Shown here in pieces: positions 13,207 through 25,355 of a DNA stretch of 64,000 bases (its first letter is position 1; the number at the start of each line of letters is the position of its first letter). The stretch spans positions 4,318,501 to 4,382,500 of the forward strand of contig JAJFZO010000896.1 of NCBI GenBank assembly GCA_021397835.1. The letters are read 5' to 3'. The stretch comes from Moringa oleifera. Taxonomy: Eukaryota; Streptophyta; Magnoliopsida; Brassicales; Moringaceae. Both the position numbers and the translations under genes were made by a program. The notes beneath the pieces were generated by a model. It made no database searches. It was given only the letters and a program-made list of their open reading frames with translations, and was not told the origin of the DNA.

Positions 13207-14111
13207 CGCTGGCACTGGTAGAGGCCAACAAATACTGCTAGCAGCAATCACTAATGTTGGTAGAGATTTGCATTAGGTTGCCTCTATAAGGGCCCAATTG
13301 TAGTCTCTAGCACCAGTAAACACAAGGACAAGCACTAAATGAGCCCAACATCGGCCTCACTCTAGTAGTTGGCATTAGAAAAGTCCAACGACTACAGCGA
13401 GGAAATTTCTCATATAGGCTAAAGCTGGCACCAGCTTTGGAGGAACCCAACGACTAACCAGTTACTTTTGCAATGCAGTTATTGCTGTTAGTAGACATTA
13501 GAGTTAACACCAGGGGAGTGTAACGATGACCGCATGGTAGTCGGTGGCATTACGAATACCCAACCATGATGGTAAGGCAGTTGTTGACACTGATAGATGT
13601 TAAAGTTAACATTTAGGGTGCTTAGCGATGACCTAATGACTATCATTGACACTGGCAAATGCAAGTACAAGCACTAGCAAAGCTTGATGATGGCTTAGCT
13701 ATAGTAAAAAGCATAAGGAAAGTCTAACGATTACTACGTGGAAGTTACTAGTGTTGGTAGATATTTGTGCCAATTTTAGGGGAACCCAATAACTACTTAG
13801 CTGCTATTATAGGGCAGTTGTTGGTGTTGGCAGATGCGAGTCCTAGCATTAAAGGAACCTAAGGACAGCCTAGCTTTTGCAACAGGATAGTTGTTGGTAT
13901 CGATAGCCATTAGCGATAGCATCGGGGTAACCCAACGGTAACCCCATGATAGTCACTGGTGTTAGGAGAGCCCATTGACTATAGTTGGGCAATCATAGAC
14001 ATTTGTAGATGTCGATGCTAACACTAAGGGAGCTTAGTAATGACCCAACAACAATGTTGGGTTCCCTTTACGATGGCCTAGCGGTAGTTGTTGGCATATG
14101 TAAACGAGATG

Positions 14112-17100
14112 GTCGCATAGGGCTCCCATGGCTTGGTTGGCACCCGTACTATGGCCACATGGTAGGCCTTCCACCCATGTGATGCGTGCTAGGGGTAGCT
14201 ATGGCTTGCCTTCTTGCTGATGGTCTGTGCAATGCAGCTCCTTTCGCACACTCACTACAAAGTCTATCTAGTGATAGCGATGAAGGTCTGGCTTATATGG
14301 AGTGCCCATGACCTGGCTGGCATGCTTGTTGTGGCTGCACATTGGGCCGTCTACCAATACCATGCCTATTAGGGGTAGCCGCAGCATGCCTCCCGTGCCC
14401 ATGTTTTGTGCAACTCGACTCCCTTAGCTCGCTCGTTGGGTAGTCTATTGGGGGATAGCAAAGAGCTTTAGCTCGTGTGGGACACCCATGGCTTGGCTAA
14501 CGTGCCTCCTACAATTGCACGCTAGGTTTTCCACCCATGCCGCATTCGCTAGGGTTAGCCGTGGCTTACCTCTTGTACCTTTGGGACGCTAGCTAGGGAG
14601 TCTATCAAAGGACAGTAACAAGGGTCTAGCTTAAGTGGGCCATCCACATTCTGGTTGCCTTGTCTATTATCACCACACGCTGGGCCTTCCACCCATGTCG
14701 TGCCTGCTCAAGGAAATAGTGGTTGGCCTCTCGTGCCCATGGTCCGTGCTATGTGGCTCCATGGCATGCCCACCGGGCAGTCAATTGAGGGATAACAACA
14801 AGGATCTAGCTCAATTGGGCACCTATGGCTTGGCTGGTGCATTAGTTACAGCCACACACTGGGCCTTTTTCTCATGCACTGCCTACTGGTGGTAATCGTG
14901 GCTTGCCTCCTATGCCCATGGTCTTTGTGATGCAGCTCCCTTAGCACATATACTAGGCAGTCTCTCTAAGGATAAATAAATGAAGTTTAGCCTGCGTGTG
15001 GCGCCCATGGTATGGCCGATGCCTATTATGGTCACATGTTCGACCTTTTAGCCATGCTATGCCTGCTTAAGGTAAAAATGGCCTGCCTTTCATGCCCAAA
15101 TTTCTTGTGACTCGGCTTCTTTGGCATGCCATCTGGTGTTCTATTGAGGGATAACGATGACAATTAAGCACATGTGAGGTGCCCATTGCCTGGGTGGAGC
15201 ATCTGTTGTAACCTCACGTTTGGCCTTTCGTCCAGGCCATGCTTATTACGGCCAATCATGGCTTATGTCCCGTGCCCCATCCTTCGTGCGACATGGCCCT
15301 TTAGCACCCTATTTGGGTAATCTACCGAGGGATAGCGAAGAGGATTTAACTTTCATAGGCCGCCTATGACTTAACTAATGCCCTTACTACGATCGCAAGC
15401 TAGGCTTTTCGTCCATGTTGTGCTTGTTAGAAGCAATTGTGGCTTGCCTTTCGAGCCCATGTTTCATGCGATAAGGCTCTCTTGGCACACCTGCTGAGCA
15501 ATCTCTTGAAAGATGACATTGAGGGTCTAACTCACGTAGGGTGCCCACGGTCCTTCCACTGATGCGATGCCTATTGAGGTAGTCGGGCTTGACTCCTATG
15601 CCCATTATCCGTGCAACGAGGCTTCTTTTGCATGTTCATTCTGTAGCCTATCAAAAGGACTGCGATGAGGGTCAAGCTCGCAAAAGGCACCCATGATTTG
15701 GCTACCATGCTTGCTGCTACCACTTGTTAGGTCCTCTGCTTATCATAATCACAAGCCTACTAAAGGCAACCTTGGCTTCCCTACCGTGCCCATAGTCCTT
15801 GCGACATAGCTCTTTTAGCACGCTCACTCGACAGTCTATTGAGGGATAGCTATAAGGGTCTGGCTCATGTGGGGCGCTGATGGCTTGGTTAGCACACCTA
15901 CTACGGCTTCATGTTGGGCATTTTGCCTTGGTCATGACTATCAGGGGTACCTGTGGCTTGCCTTTCATGCCCATGGTCCATCCAACGCAGCTCCCTTTGC
16001 TTGCCCATGCATGGCTAGTGCTTTTACTACAGTCACACGTTGGGCTTTTCATCCTTGTTGTGCCTCTTGAGGGCAATCGTGACCTACCTTCCATGCCTAT
16101 GGTCCCTGCGACGAGGCTCCCTTGGTATGCTCGATGGGCAGTCGACCAGTGGCAACGATGAGGGTCTAGTTTGCATAAGGCCGCCCATGGCCTAGGTGGC
16201 GCTCCTACTATGGTTGCATGTTGGGCCTTCTATCCTTGCTACACCTTCTGGGGGTAGTCGTGGCTTGCATCCTGTGCCCATGGTCTCTATGACGTGGGTC
16301 CCTTAGCATGTTTGATGGGTAATCAATTGAGGGACGATGTCGAGGGTTTGGCCTGCGTAGGGCACCCATGGCCTAGCTAATGCACGTGTGACAAACGCAT
16401 ACTAGGCCTTCTGCCCTTGGCAGTCTTAGAGGTAGCCATGGCTTGCCTCTCAGTCCCATGGTCTGTGCAACGTGGCTCCCTTAACACATTCACTAGGTAG
16501 TCTATCTAGCGATAATGATGAGGGTTTAGCTTGCATGAGGTGCTCATGGCCTTATTGGTGCTCCTACTTCAGCGAAATGTTGGGCCTTTTGTCCATGCTG
16601 AGCATGTTGAAGACAACCATGGCTTGCCTCTCATGCCCATGGTCCATACGGAGTGGCTCCTTTGGCATGCTTATTAGGTAGTCTATAGAGGGATACATGA
16701 AGCTTGTTACTTACGTGGGGTGCCCCAGGCCTAGCTGATGTCTACTGTGGCCACAAGCTGGGCCTCCCAGCATGCCATACCAATTGGAGGCAGCCTTAGC
16801 TTGCCACCTGACCCAACTGTCTGTGTGATATGGCTCCCTTGGCACACTTGCAAAGCAGTTTATTGAAGGATAGCGATGAGGGTCAAGCAAGCATGGGGCG
16901 CCCATGGCCTGGCAAGTGTACCATTTGCAACAGGATGTTAGGCCTTTTTTCTCATGCCATTCCTATTGGGACCACTTATGGCTTAACTTTCATGCCAATG
17001 GTCCATGCAATATGGCTCATCGACATGCTCGTTGGGTAATTTATCTAGGGATAGTGATGAGATTCTTGCTCGCATGGGGCTCACATGACCTAACTAGCAC

Positions 17101-18632
17101 ACCTACTATGGCTGCACGATGGGAATTTCACCTATGCAGGGCTCATTAGGGGTTACCGTGGCTTGCTTCCCATGCCTATGATCCATGCCACGTGGCTTCC
17201 TTTACACGATCGCTAGCAGTTTATCAAGGAATGATGACGATGGTCCCACTCACGTGGGATGCCCATGTCCTGGTTGACGCACCTGCTACATCCGCATGCT
17301 AGATCTTTTGCCCATGTCATGTTCATTAGAGGCAGTCGTGGCTTGTCTCTCATGCCCATAGTTTGTGTGACGCAGCTTCCTTGACATGGTGGTACGACAG
17401 CCTATCAAGGGATAGCGACGAGGGTTTTACTAGCATAGGGCACCCATAGCATGATGGTTACGATTGCTGAGGCCATACACAGGGCCTTCCACCCTTGCTG
17501 TGCTTGTTGGGGGCTGTCATGGCTTGGTTTTTATGCCCATGGTCCATGCGACGTGGCTCATTTGGCATGCTTGCTGGGCAATCTATTAAGGGAGAGTGAT
17601 AAGGGTTTAGATCGCATAGGACATTGAGGGCTTTGCAAGCTCGCTTACAACTGCTGCATGTTGGGCCTTTCACCCATCCTATGCTTCCAATATATGATAG
17701 TTGGTGATTTATCAAGGGACAGTGACAAGGGTCGGGCTCACATGGGGTGACCATGGCCTAGCTAGGTGCCAGTTGTGGTCGAACGTTGCGCTTTTCACCT
17801 ATGCCATGCCTATTGAGGGCGACCATGGCTTGCCTTCCATGCCCATGGTCCATGCGAGGCAGCTTCCTTGGCATGCTTATTGAGTAGTCTAAGGGGGGAT
17901 AGTGACAAGAGTTTTTGTTAACATGGGGCGCTCATGCACATGGTCCATGCAACGCAGCTCCTTTAGCAAGCTTATTGGGCAGTTTATCAAGGGACGACGT
18001 CCAAAATCTAGTTCGCGTATGGTGCCAAAGGCTTGGCTTGCGCTCTTGCTATGGCCGCACACTGCCTTCCACAAATGTCGTGCTTACTGGGTGCAGACCT
18101 TGCTTGCCACACTTGCCTACTATCCAATGATGTGACTTCTTTAGCACTTTCGCTGGCAATCTATCATGGAACAACGATGAGGGTCTTGCTCACATGGAAT
18201 GCCCATGGCTTGGCTTCGGCGCCTATTGCAGCTATACGCTAGATTTTGTTCCAATGCCGTGCCTGCTAGAGGAAACTATGGCTTACCTTTCGTGCATATA
18301 GTCCATGCAATACGGCCCTTGGTACACTAGGTGGGTAATTTATTGAGGGAGATCGATAAAGGTATGACTTACATGAGGTTCCCATGGCCTGGTAGGAGTG
18401 ACTGTAGTGGCCGCACATTGGGCTTTCTACTCGTGCTATGCTTGCTGAAGGCTACCATGGCTTGCCTCCCATGCCGATAGTCTGTGCGATGGTGGCTCCC
18501 TTGGCATGCTCGCTGGGCAGCCTATCAAAGGATAGCGAGGAGCATTTTGCTCTTGTGTGGCACCCTTGGATTGGTTGGCGAGACTATTGCAGCTGTGGGC
18601 AGGGCCTTCCACCCATGTCGCGCTTGTTAGAG
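14112..18632. repeat. Satellite B island B2 (~180-bp monomers)
   Basis: This is the longest B island, about 25 monomers. The landmark AGTCTAT (in GGGCAGTCTATCGAGGGA) lies at 14261, 14451, 14599, 14779, 14959, 15138, 15319, 15500, 15645 and 15833. Most spacings are 179-181 bases, and two shorter ones (148, 145) mark truncated monomers. Each monomer carries up to two CCATGG hexamers. The island starts within TCGCATAGGGCTCCCATGG and ends after CGCTTGTTAGAGG. The many 60-98 codon open frames are translations of the repeat. No gene is supported. Confidence 0.93.
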
Positions 18633-21600
18633 GTAAAAGAGAGCCTACGAACTTCTATGGGCATATCACTTATGTAAGCAGATGTTCATGCCAGATTTGG
18701 GGGAACCTAAGGGTAAGTCACCCACTTATTATTACAGGGTAGTTATAAGTGTTGGCAGACGTCGGCATCAGCAATAGAGGAACCCAAAGGCTACCTAGCC
18801 ATTATTGCGAGGCAGTTGCTAGTGTCGGTACATGGTAGTGCTAGCACCAGGGGAGCCCAACGATAACCTAATTATAGTCGTTGACATTGGGAAAGCCCAA
18901 CGACTACTGTTGGCGATGGTTAATGCTGGTAAATGGTAGTGTGAGCACTAGGGGAGCTCAACGATGACCCAATGGTAATCACTTACACTACTAAACATCA
19001 GCACAAGGTTACCCCAGCAATGACCCAATGGTATCCACTGGCACAGGTAGATGTGAGGGTAAGCATTAAAGGAGCCTAATAATGGCCTAGTAGTAGTTTT
19101 GGCGCTAAGAGAGCCCAACAACTACTGCAAAGAAGTCACTAGCATTGGCAGGCTCGCACTAGCTATAGGGGAACCGAACGATTTCTTAACCACTATTGTG
19201 GGCCAATTGCTAGTGTTGGTTGAGGTCGATGCCAACACTAAGGGAACTAAGGGATTTCTCATTAATTGATGCAGGCAAGTTGCTCATGTTGGTAGATGCC
19301 AGTGCCAACAATAAAGGAGCCTAGCTATGACCCCATGATAGTCTTTCGTGTTGGGAGAGCCCAACGACAAATGCTAGGTAGTCTCTAGCACTCGTACAAG
19401 CTAGGGCCAGCATTACGGGAGCTTCGTAGTGATGACCCGATGATAGTGACAAGCATTAGGAGAGCCCTACCATTGTTGCTAGGTAGTCACTAGCCATGGC
19501 AAACATCTGTATAGGGTTCCCTTAGCAATGGTCTAGCGACAGTCATGGGCAAAAGCAGATGTCAGAGCAAACACTAAAGGAGCCCAACGATGACTTGGAA
19601 GTTATAATAGGCATTAGGACAGCCTAACAACTGTTATGAGGAAGTTGCTAGTGATGACAAGTGAAATCCAATGATTACCGAGCTTATATTACAAAGATGT
19701 AGCTGGTGTTGTTAAACACTAGTGTCTGTACTAGAGGAACCCAAGGACTGCCGGCTATTGCTACGGGGTAATTGCAAGTGTCAATAAACATCGATTCTAG
19801 TATTAAGGGAGCCCAACAATGACCCATGATAGTCGCTGGCGTTGGCATAGCCTAATGATTGCAGTTGGGCAATCATTGATGTTGGTTGCAACCGCCAACA
19901 CTAGAGAAGCTCAGCGATGACCTAGAGATAGTTGTTGGTGCTAGCAGACCTATGCGCTTGGTTCCCCTAACAATGGCCCAACGATGGTCATCGGCATAGG
20001 TAAACGTGAAGGCAAGTACTAGAGTAGCCTAATGACGGCTTAATAGCAATAATTGGCATTTGGAGAGCCCAACAATTTTTGCAAGATAATCGTTGGAGCC
20101 GGCAAATGTTAGCACCAATTTTAAGAGAACCTAATGATTGCCCACCTACTAATGCGAGGTAGTTTTTGATGTTGGCAGATGCTAGCACTAGCACTAGAGG
20201 AACCCAATGATTACCTAGTTATTGCTGTAAAGTAGTTGCTTGTGTCGGTTGACAATAGTACTAGCACTAGAAAAGCCTAATGGCTGCCTTGTAGCAATAA
20301 TTAGCGTTAGGAAAGAACAATGACTGCTGTGGGGAAGTCCTAAATGCTGGCAAACACTAATGGCAGCATTGAAAGAACCTAACGACTGCCCTGCTACAAC
20401 TTCAGGGTAGTTACTGATACTAGTAAATGCTAGTACGAGCTTTGATGGAGCCCAGGAATAGCCCCACAACTATTACTGGCATTGTGAGAGCCCAAGAACT
20501 TTTGCTAGGCAATCGTTAGCACTATTTGAGGCTAGCGCTTCACTAGAGAAGCTCAGCAATGATGACCTAATGATAGTCATAGTCGTTGAGGGAGCCTTAT
20601 TAATGTTAGACAATTGCTAGCACTAATAAACATCTACACTAGGTTCCCCCAATGATGGCCAATGCACAATTGCAGGTAAAGCTAGACGTGAGGGGAAGCA
20701 CTAAAGGAGCCCAATAATGGTCTAGAAGGCGTAGTGGGTATTAGGAGAGCCTAACAACTAGTGTGAGGAAGTTGTTAGTGCTAGAAGACGCTCGACCACC
20801 TTTAAGGGAACCTAACGACTACTTAGCTATTACTGCACACAGTTAAAGATGTTGATAGATGCTTGTGCCAACACCAGAGAGCCCAAGAATGACCCTATGA
20901 TAGTCGCTAGCATTGTGAGAGCCCAATGACTACTGTTGGGTAGTTGCTCGCACTGGTAAAGGCCAACGCCATCATTAGGGTAGCTCTATGATAACCCAGT
21001 AGTTAGCACTAGAAGCCCAATGATTTTTGCATGGAAGACACTAGTGTTGGTAGACACTATCGCAAGCTTTGAGCAAACCCAACAATTACCCAACAACTTT
21101 TGCAGGGCAGTTGCTAGTGTTGGTAAACACTAGCGCTTGCATCTAGAGAACCATGAAACTACCTAACAATTGCTATGGGGTAGTTACTAGCATTAGGAAA
21201 GCCTAATGATTGCTGCTAGGGAGTGTCTCACGTTGTTTAAGGCCAGTGCAGCACTATAAGGGGCCAGCGATGACCTAGTAGCACTGTTGCTAGGAGACAT
21301 TTGTGTTGGGCTCTCCCAGCAATGACTTAACAATAGTCATTAATGCAAGTAGAAGAGTCCAATGATGCCACAGTAGTAGTAATTGGTGTAAGGAAAGCAC
21401 AACGGCTACTGCAGGGAGGTCCTTGGTATTGGCAGATGCCAACTTTAGCACAAGAGGAACTTAAATACTACCTAGCCATTGCCATAGGGTAGTTGCTTGT
21501 ATCAACATATGCTATTGCCAACATTAGGGGAATCCTGTAATGACCTAATGATGGTTGCTAGCATTGGGAGAGCCTAATGACTATTGCTGGGTAATCACTA

Positions 21601-24600
21601 GTGCTAGGGAACTTGCATTTAGAGAACCTTAGAACTACTTAACTATTGTCACGGGGTAATTGCTAGTGTCGATAAATACTAATGCTAGCATCAAGGGGGC
21701 CTAATGACATCGCCATAATAGTTACTAGCATTGGGAAAGCACAACTACTACTCCTAATGAATGTCTAGCGCTTTTTCATGCTAGCGCAACACTAGGGGAG
21801 CTCAGCGATGAGCAGCGACAATCACTAGCACTAGAGACATCTGCGTTGGGCTCCCCCAATGATGACCCAGTTTCTAATGTAGGTAAAAGAGTCCAACGAT
21901 GGTACAGTGGTAGTAGTTGGTGTAGGAAGAGCATAACAATTGCTAGAGGAAGTTCTTGGTGCTGGCAAACGTCGACGTTAGCACAAGGGGAACCTATGCA
22001 CTACCTAGCTATTGCTAGGAGGTAGTTGCTGGTGTCTATAGATGCTACTGCCAACACTAGGAGAATCTAGTGATGACCTAATAATGATCACTAGCGTTGG
22101 AAGAGCCCAATGAATATTGCTAGGCAGACACTAGTGCTAGGAAAGCTTAGCGATGACCCAACAATAATGATTAGAACTGGTAGACATCGATGCTATAGTT
22201 TTCCCTATTAGTAGTGTAACGAAAGTAGCTAGCGTAGGTAGGCACAAGGGCAAGCACTAAAGGAGCTCAATGATAGCATAACAAGAGTAGAAAGAGCTAA
22301 AAGAGCCCAATGATTGCTGCAGGGCAATCACTAATGTAGTAGATGCTCATGCCCACTTTAAGGGAACCCAATAATTGCCTAACTACAGCTGCGAGACAAT
22401 TGCTGGTCCTTGTAGATGCACTTGCCAATACATGGGGAACCCATGATAGCCATTAGCGTTGGGAGAACCTAACGACTAGTGTTAAGTAGTCACGGCATTG
22501 ATAGAGGCCAGCGCCAGCACTAGGGGAGGTCAGCGTTGATCTAGCGGTAGTTGATGATATTAGTAGACATATATGATAGGACCTCCCAGTGATGGCCATG
22601 TGGTAGTCGCTGACGCAAGTAGACACAAGGCAAAAGTACTACAGGGGTCTAATGACAACCTAGCAATAATAGTTGGCATTAGGAAAGCACAACGATGACT
22701 ACAAAGAAGTCACTGGTGCTAGTCGACCTAGTGCCAACTTTGGGGGAACCTTACGACTACCTAGCTACTGTTGATAGGCAATTGTCGTTGTTCTTAGACA
22801 TTAATGCTAACATTAACAGAACTCAGGGACTACCCAACAATTATTGTGGGATAATTATTAATGTTGATAAACGCTTGTGCTACACGAGAGGGGCCTTATG
22901 ACAACCCCATGACTGTCTCTAGCATTTGAAGAGCCCAACAATTATTATTAAGCAGTCATTAGCACTGGTAGAGAGTAGTGCCTATAATGAGGGAGCTTAG
23001 CGATGACTTAGCGATAATCGCTAATGAGGCCTACATCTATACTGGGTTGCCCCTGCGATGGCCTAATAGTAATCTTTGACACAAGTAAACATGAGGACAA
23101 GCACTAGAAGAGCCCAACGTTATCCTAGCATTAGTAGTTGGCATTAGAAAAGCCCAAAGACTGATTTGGGGAAATGCCTAGTGCTGGTTGATGCTGGAGT
23201 TAGCTTTAGTGAGACCCAACGGCTACCTAGTTACTTTTGCGGTTATTGGGTGTTAGTAGACTTTAAAGCCAACACCAAAGGAGTCTAGCGACAACCGTGT
23301 GGTAGTTGGTGGCATTGGGAATGCCGAACTACTATTGCAAGGCAGTCATTAACGCTAGTAAATGTCAACACCAACACTAGAGGAGCTTAGTGATGACCAA
23401 TTATTGTTGCTCACACTGGCAGATGCGAGTGTAAGCACTAGAGAAGTTCAATGATGGCCTAGTTATAGTAGTTAGCAGTAGGAGAGCCCATGATACCTAC
23501 GTGGTAGTCACTAGTACTGGCAAATGCTTGCACCAACTTGAGGGGAACTTAACAACTGCTTAGCTACTGCTATAAGGCAGTTGCAGGTGTTAATTGATAC
23601 TAATCCCAACACTAGGGGAACCTGGGGATAGCCTAGCTATATCAACAGGGTAGTTATTAGTATCAATAGACACTAGTAATAGCATCTACATAGTCCAATA
23701 ATGACTTCATGATGATTGTCTAACAACAATGATGACCCAATGATGACAGTTAGGTAATTATAGACATTAGTAGATGTTGGCACCAACACTAGGAGAGCTC
23801 AATGATGACCCAATGGCAGTCACTAGCGCTAGTAGGCATTAATGATGGGTTCCCCCTGTGATGGCCTAGCAGTAGTTATTGGCATAGGGATATGTGATGG
23901 TAAACGCTAGAGGAGCCTAACGACGGCTACATCGAAGTCATGGGGAACCATCAAGGCTACTATGCTACTTTTGCAATGTAGTTGCTAGAGTTAATAGATG
24001 CTGGTGCCAGCATCATGGGAGTCTAACAATGAATCGTAATAGCCTAATGACTACTATAGAGTAGTTGTTACAGTCAGTAAATGCCCATACCAGTAGTATA
24101 AAAGCTCAATGATGACTTAGCAATAATCATTGGTGTTGTCTCCCAATGATGGTTCAGCGACAATCTTTGGTGTAAGTAGATGCATGAGCAAGTAGTGGAG
24201 AAGCCAAATGATGGCTTGTAGCAATAACAGGGGTTGCAAGACTGCAGCGGCTTCTATAGGTAAGTCAATGGTGCTCGAAGACGTTCATGCCAGCTTTAGG
24301 GAAATCCAATGACTTCTGAGCAATAGTTGTGATGTAGTTACCTGTGTTGGAAAATGACGACACTAAAACAAGCAAAACCCAAGGATTGCCCCACTATTGC
24401 TGCAACGCAGTCACTGTTGTCAATAGATGTTAGTGCTAGCACATAGGGAGCCCAACGACGACCCAATGATAGTCGTAGGTGATGAGAGAGCCCAACGACT
24501 GCTATAGGGCAGTCACTGACGCTAACAGACATCTTCACTCGATTTCCTAATGATGGCCCAATGGCAGTCCTTGGCATAGGTAAACATAAGAAGAAGAATT

Positions 24601-25355
24601 AAAGGAGATAAACTATGGCCTAGCAATAGTGGTTCGTGTTTGGAGAGCCCAATGACTATTGTGAGGAAGTCACTAGTGCTGGTAGATGCTTACGCCGGCT
24701 TTGGGGGAACCTAACAACTACCTAATGACTTTTGTAGTGCATTTATTGGTGTGAATAGATGCCAATTCTAGCACCAAGGGAGCCCAGTGATGACCTCGTG
24801 ATAGTTGTTGATGTCGAAAAGCCCAAGACTTGTTGGTAGTCATTGATGCTGGTAGCTGCCAATGCCAACAATCGGGAAGCTTAATAATGACTTGGCGGCA
24901 GTACTAGCACTACCAAACATTTATGCTAGGTTCTTACAATGATGGCCCAGTGGTAGTCATTGGTGTAGTTGACGAGACGACAAGCATTAAAAGAGTCCAA
25001 CGATAGCCTAAAAGTAGTTATTAGCCTAAAAGTAATTATTGGTGTTAGGAGAGCCAATGACTGTTGTGGGGAAGTCGTTGACACTAACAAACTTGGCCTT
25101 AGGTTACTCTAGTGATGGTCCAATGGCAATTGTGAGCAGTAGTTAGCGTTAGGAGAGCTCAATCATTAGTGTGGGGAAGTCATTGGTGCTTGTAGATGCT
25201 GGCCTAACTTTTGGGAAACCTAACAACTGCCTTGTTACTATTATGGGGCAGTCAAGTGTCAAGATAAAAGGAACCTAGGAACTTCCCAAATGTTACTGTA
25301 GGGCACTTATTTGTATCAGTGGATGTTAGTGCTAACAATGAGGTAACCTAATAAC
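18633..25355. repeat. Satellite A, diverged block A3
   Basis: Family A resumes at AAAAGAGAGCCTACGAAC. The part 18.9-21.0 kb matches 33.4-35.3 kb at an offset of about 14.4 kb. The landmark ATTGTGAGAG at 20481 pairs with 34878 and TTCAGGG at 20401 with 34798, both at offset 14,397. The part 22.5-23.85 kb matches 12.7-14.05 kb. The TTTAAGG subtype occurs near 21236, with degenerate forms near 20520 and 21770. No gene, RNA or mobile element is visible. Confidence 0.9.
25005..25040. repeat. 18-bp tandem duplication
   Basis: Two adjacent copies (25005-25022 and 25023-25040) of a word beginning AGCCTAAAAGTA differ at a single position (GTTATT versus ATTATT). It is a recent slippage-type duplication inside an A subrepeat. 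Confidence 0.85.

Larger units (their letters stand above)
4357..14111. repeat. Satellite A, diverged block A2
   Basis: Family A subrepeats fill the block without interruption. Two parts have clear long-range partners. About 7.9-12.3 kb matches 43.9-48.1 kb, and about 12.7-14.05 kb matches 22.5-23.85 kb and, more weakly, 4.7-5.3 kb. The part 11.03-12.35 kb contains, once and in order, the segments that are later amplified as the 1.36-kb unit. The marker TTTAAGG, specific to this subtype, occurs near 9637 and 11995. Nothing other than satellite is visible apart from a short G-rich tract at 9113. Confidence 0.9.

Noticed and set aside
14112..18632. CENP-B box or other known centromere protein site in B
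   Set aside because: I found no match to the NTTCGNNNNANNCGGGN pattern. CACGTG hexamers occur in places but only as variants of the B consensus CTCGCGTGGG.
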